Origin: Chionis minor
Lineage: Eukaryota > Chordata > Aves > Charadriiformes > Chionididae
Reading direction: 5' to 3'
DNA length: 64,000 nt
NCBI GenBank assembly: GCA_013398295.1
Contig: VZSF01009117.1
Coordinates: 1-64,000, forward strand
Part shown: positions 63,101-64,000 of the stretch, in pieces
Position numbering within the stretch: the stretch's first letter is position 1
How the letters are laid out: each line of letters opens with the position of its first letter
Position numbers and translations under genes: made by a program
Notes under the pieces: generated by a model
The model's database searches: none
The model's input: the letters and a program-made list of their open reading frames with translations, nothing else
What the model was told of the DNA's origin: nothing

Positions 63101-64000
63101 CTACCACTTACAAATATGTTCAAACGAGAAACTTGGACTGTTCAGCTAAGGTTAAACCAGAATGTTCTTTTCCCCTTTCTCAAAAGCAGATATAGCTGCT
63201 ATGCTCTCACAGGAAAGATAGCAATAAGGCATTCACAATCTTTTCTTTACTTTACAACCCAGACAGCACTCTCAGAGACGACCTCTGCTTTACCACCTCC
63301 ATCAAAAACCATTATGTCTTGGTGAAATTCCTACAGCCATGCTTCCCCCTCAAGTCTTCCAAAGCACCCAGGCAGAGTCAGTCTTTCTCTGGGAAGATTA
63401 CTATACTTGCTACCTGCACAGGAAATAAGCTGACTCTGCTTTTTGAATAGCGTAAGTACTTTTCTGCTTCCTTAGGTATGTGTGTTTTATATTCTGTGCT
63501 TGACTGGCCAGTTAACTACTTTTTACTCTGTCAGAGAGAAATTTCATCCTCTCTCTTCCAGTGATATATTTCATTGTGATATACAATCAATACACACTAG
63601 TGAGTTTATATTTTTTCTTCTATATTAACGAACATACCTGACAAATATTTCAATAGTACACAGATATGTTGCTCATTATTATTATTAAGATAAAACATGG
63701 TAGCAATTAGTTAATCTGAGGTTACTGAATTTCAACGTCTTTTTCTAAGCCACTGTCCACTTCTTCCCAAGACTCAACTTAGTCTTCACCTGTCCAACAT
63801 TAAGCATACCTAGATATTTCACCTTCATTAGTGTATGCTGAAGATTCCGACATATTCTTTTTTGCATGAATTATGTGGATTACTGACTCCTACAGAAGCC
63901 TAGCATCAATTTTTATTTTTTACACAAGAACTTCAGTACTTTACTGCATGAAATCTCAAACTTAAGTGTCAAAATATTCTTTTCATTCCCAAATTACTAA

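Larger units (their letters stand above)
49506..64000 (-). other. CDH12 upstream intron, no gene seen
   Basis: About 14.5 kb with almost no young transposons. It includes the 23-bp palindrome at 51310-51332, an AAAAT repeat ending in N at 51971, a somewhat more GC-rich stretch at 52990-53560 and several homopurine tracts between 57.9 and 60.2 kb. I recognise no exon. Confidence 0.5.

Overview
The window is vertebrate, and specifically avian, nuclear DNA. The evidence is many CR1 LINE fragments ending in the (ATTCTATG)n tail typical of birds, a solo long terminal repeat of a type common in bird genomes, AT-rich sequence with almost no long reading frames, and one clear spliced exon of a vertebrate cadherin. 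The short runs of N and the duplicated sequence beside them suggest a draft assembly. I see no bacterial, plasmid or phage features, no CRISPR array, and no rRNA or tRNA gene.

The only host gene I can support is on the minus strand. It is the first coding exon (34661-34891, with 5' UTR to about 35076) of a type II classical cadherin, which I identify as CDH12. The exon carries the start codon, the signal peptide, a short propeptide ending in the furin-type site RVKR, and the start of the mature protein with the two strand-swap tryptophans. It ends at a clean GT donor. Sequence left of the exon (1-34660) is therefore intron 3' of it in the gene, and sequence right of about 35077 is upstream intron between 5' UTR exons. 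No other exon was recognised, which fits the very large introns known for CDH12.

The rest is intronic DNA with transposon insertions. CR1 copies lie at 5690-6490 (+), 13372-18590 (-, near full length, with ORF1 esterase, endonuclease and reverse-transcriptase parts), 27472-28256 (-), 38702-40114 (+), 42702-44016 (-), 47695-47769 (-) and 48697-49505 (-). A much older L3/CR1-like relic lies at about 24765-25365 (-). A solo LTR at 6819-7392 (-) and a truncated relative at 41107-41452 (-) are the only retrovirus-type traces; no internal retroviral genes are present.

Four assembly gaps (6298, 15617-15811, 39526, 51971) lie in CR1 or in low-complexity sequence. Two are flanked by identical direct copies (1,584 bp and 285 bp), most simply explained as contig overlaps that were not merged. 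The most interesting items not explained by transposons are a 214-codon ORF at 11477-12121 with a strong Kozak context, a near-perfect 34-bp-stem hairpin at 37055-37145, a 23-bp GC-rich palindrome at 51310-51332, and a 76-nt G/T-only-type tract at 32540-32615. I found no convincing undescribed multi-gene system.
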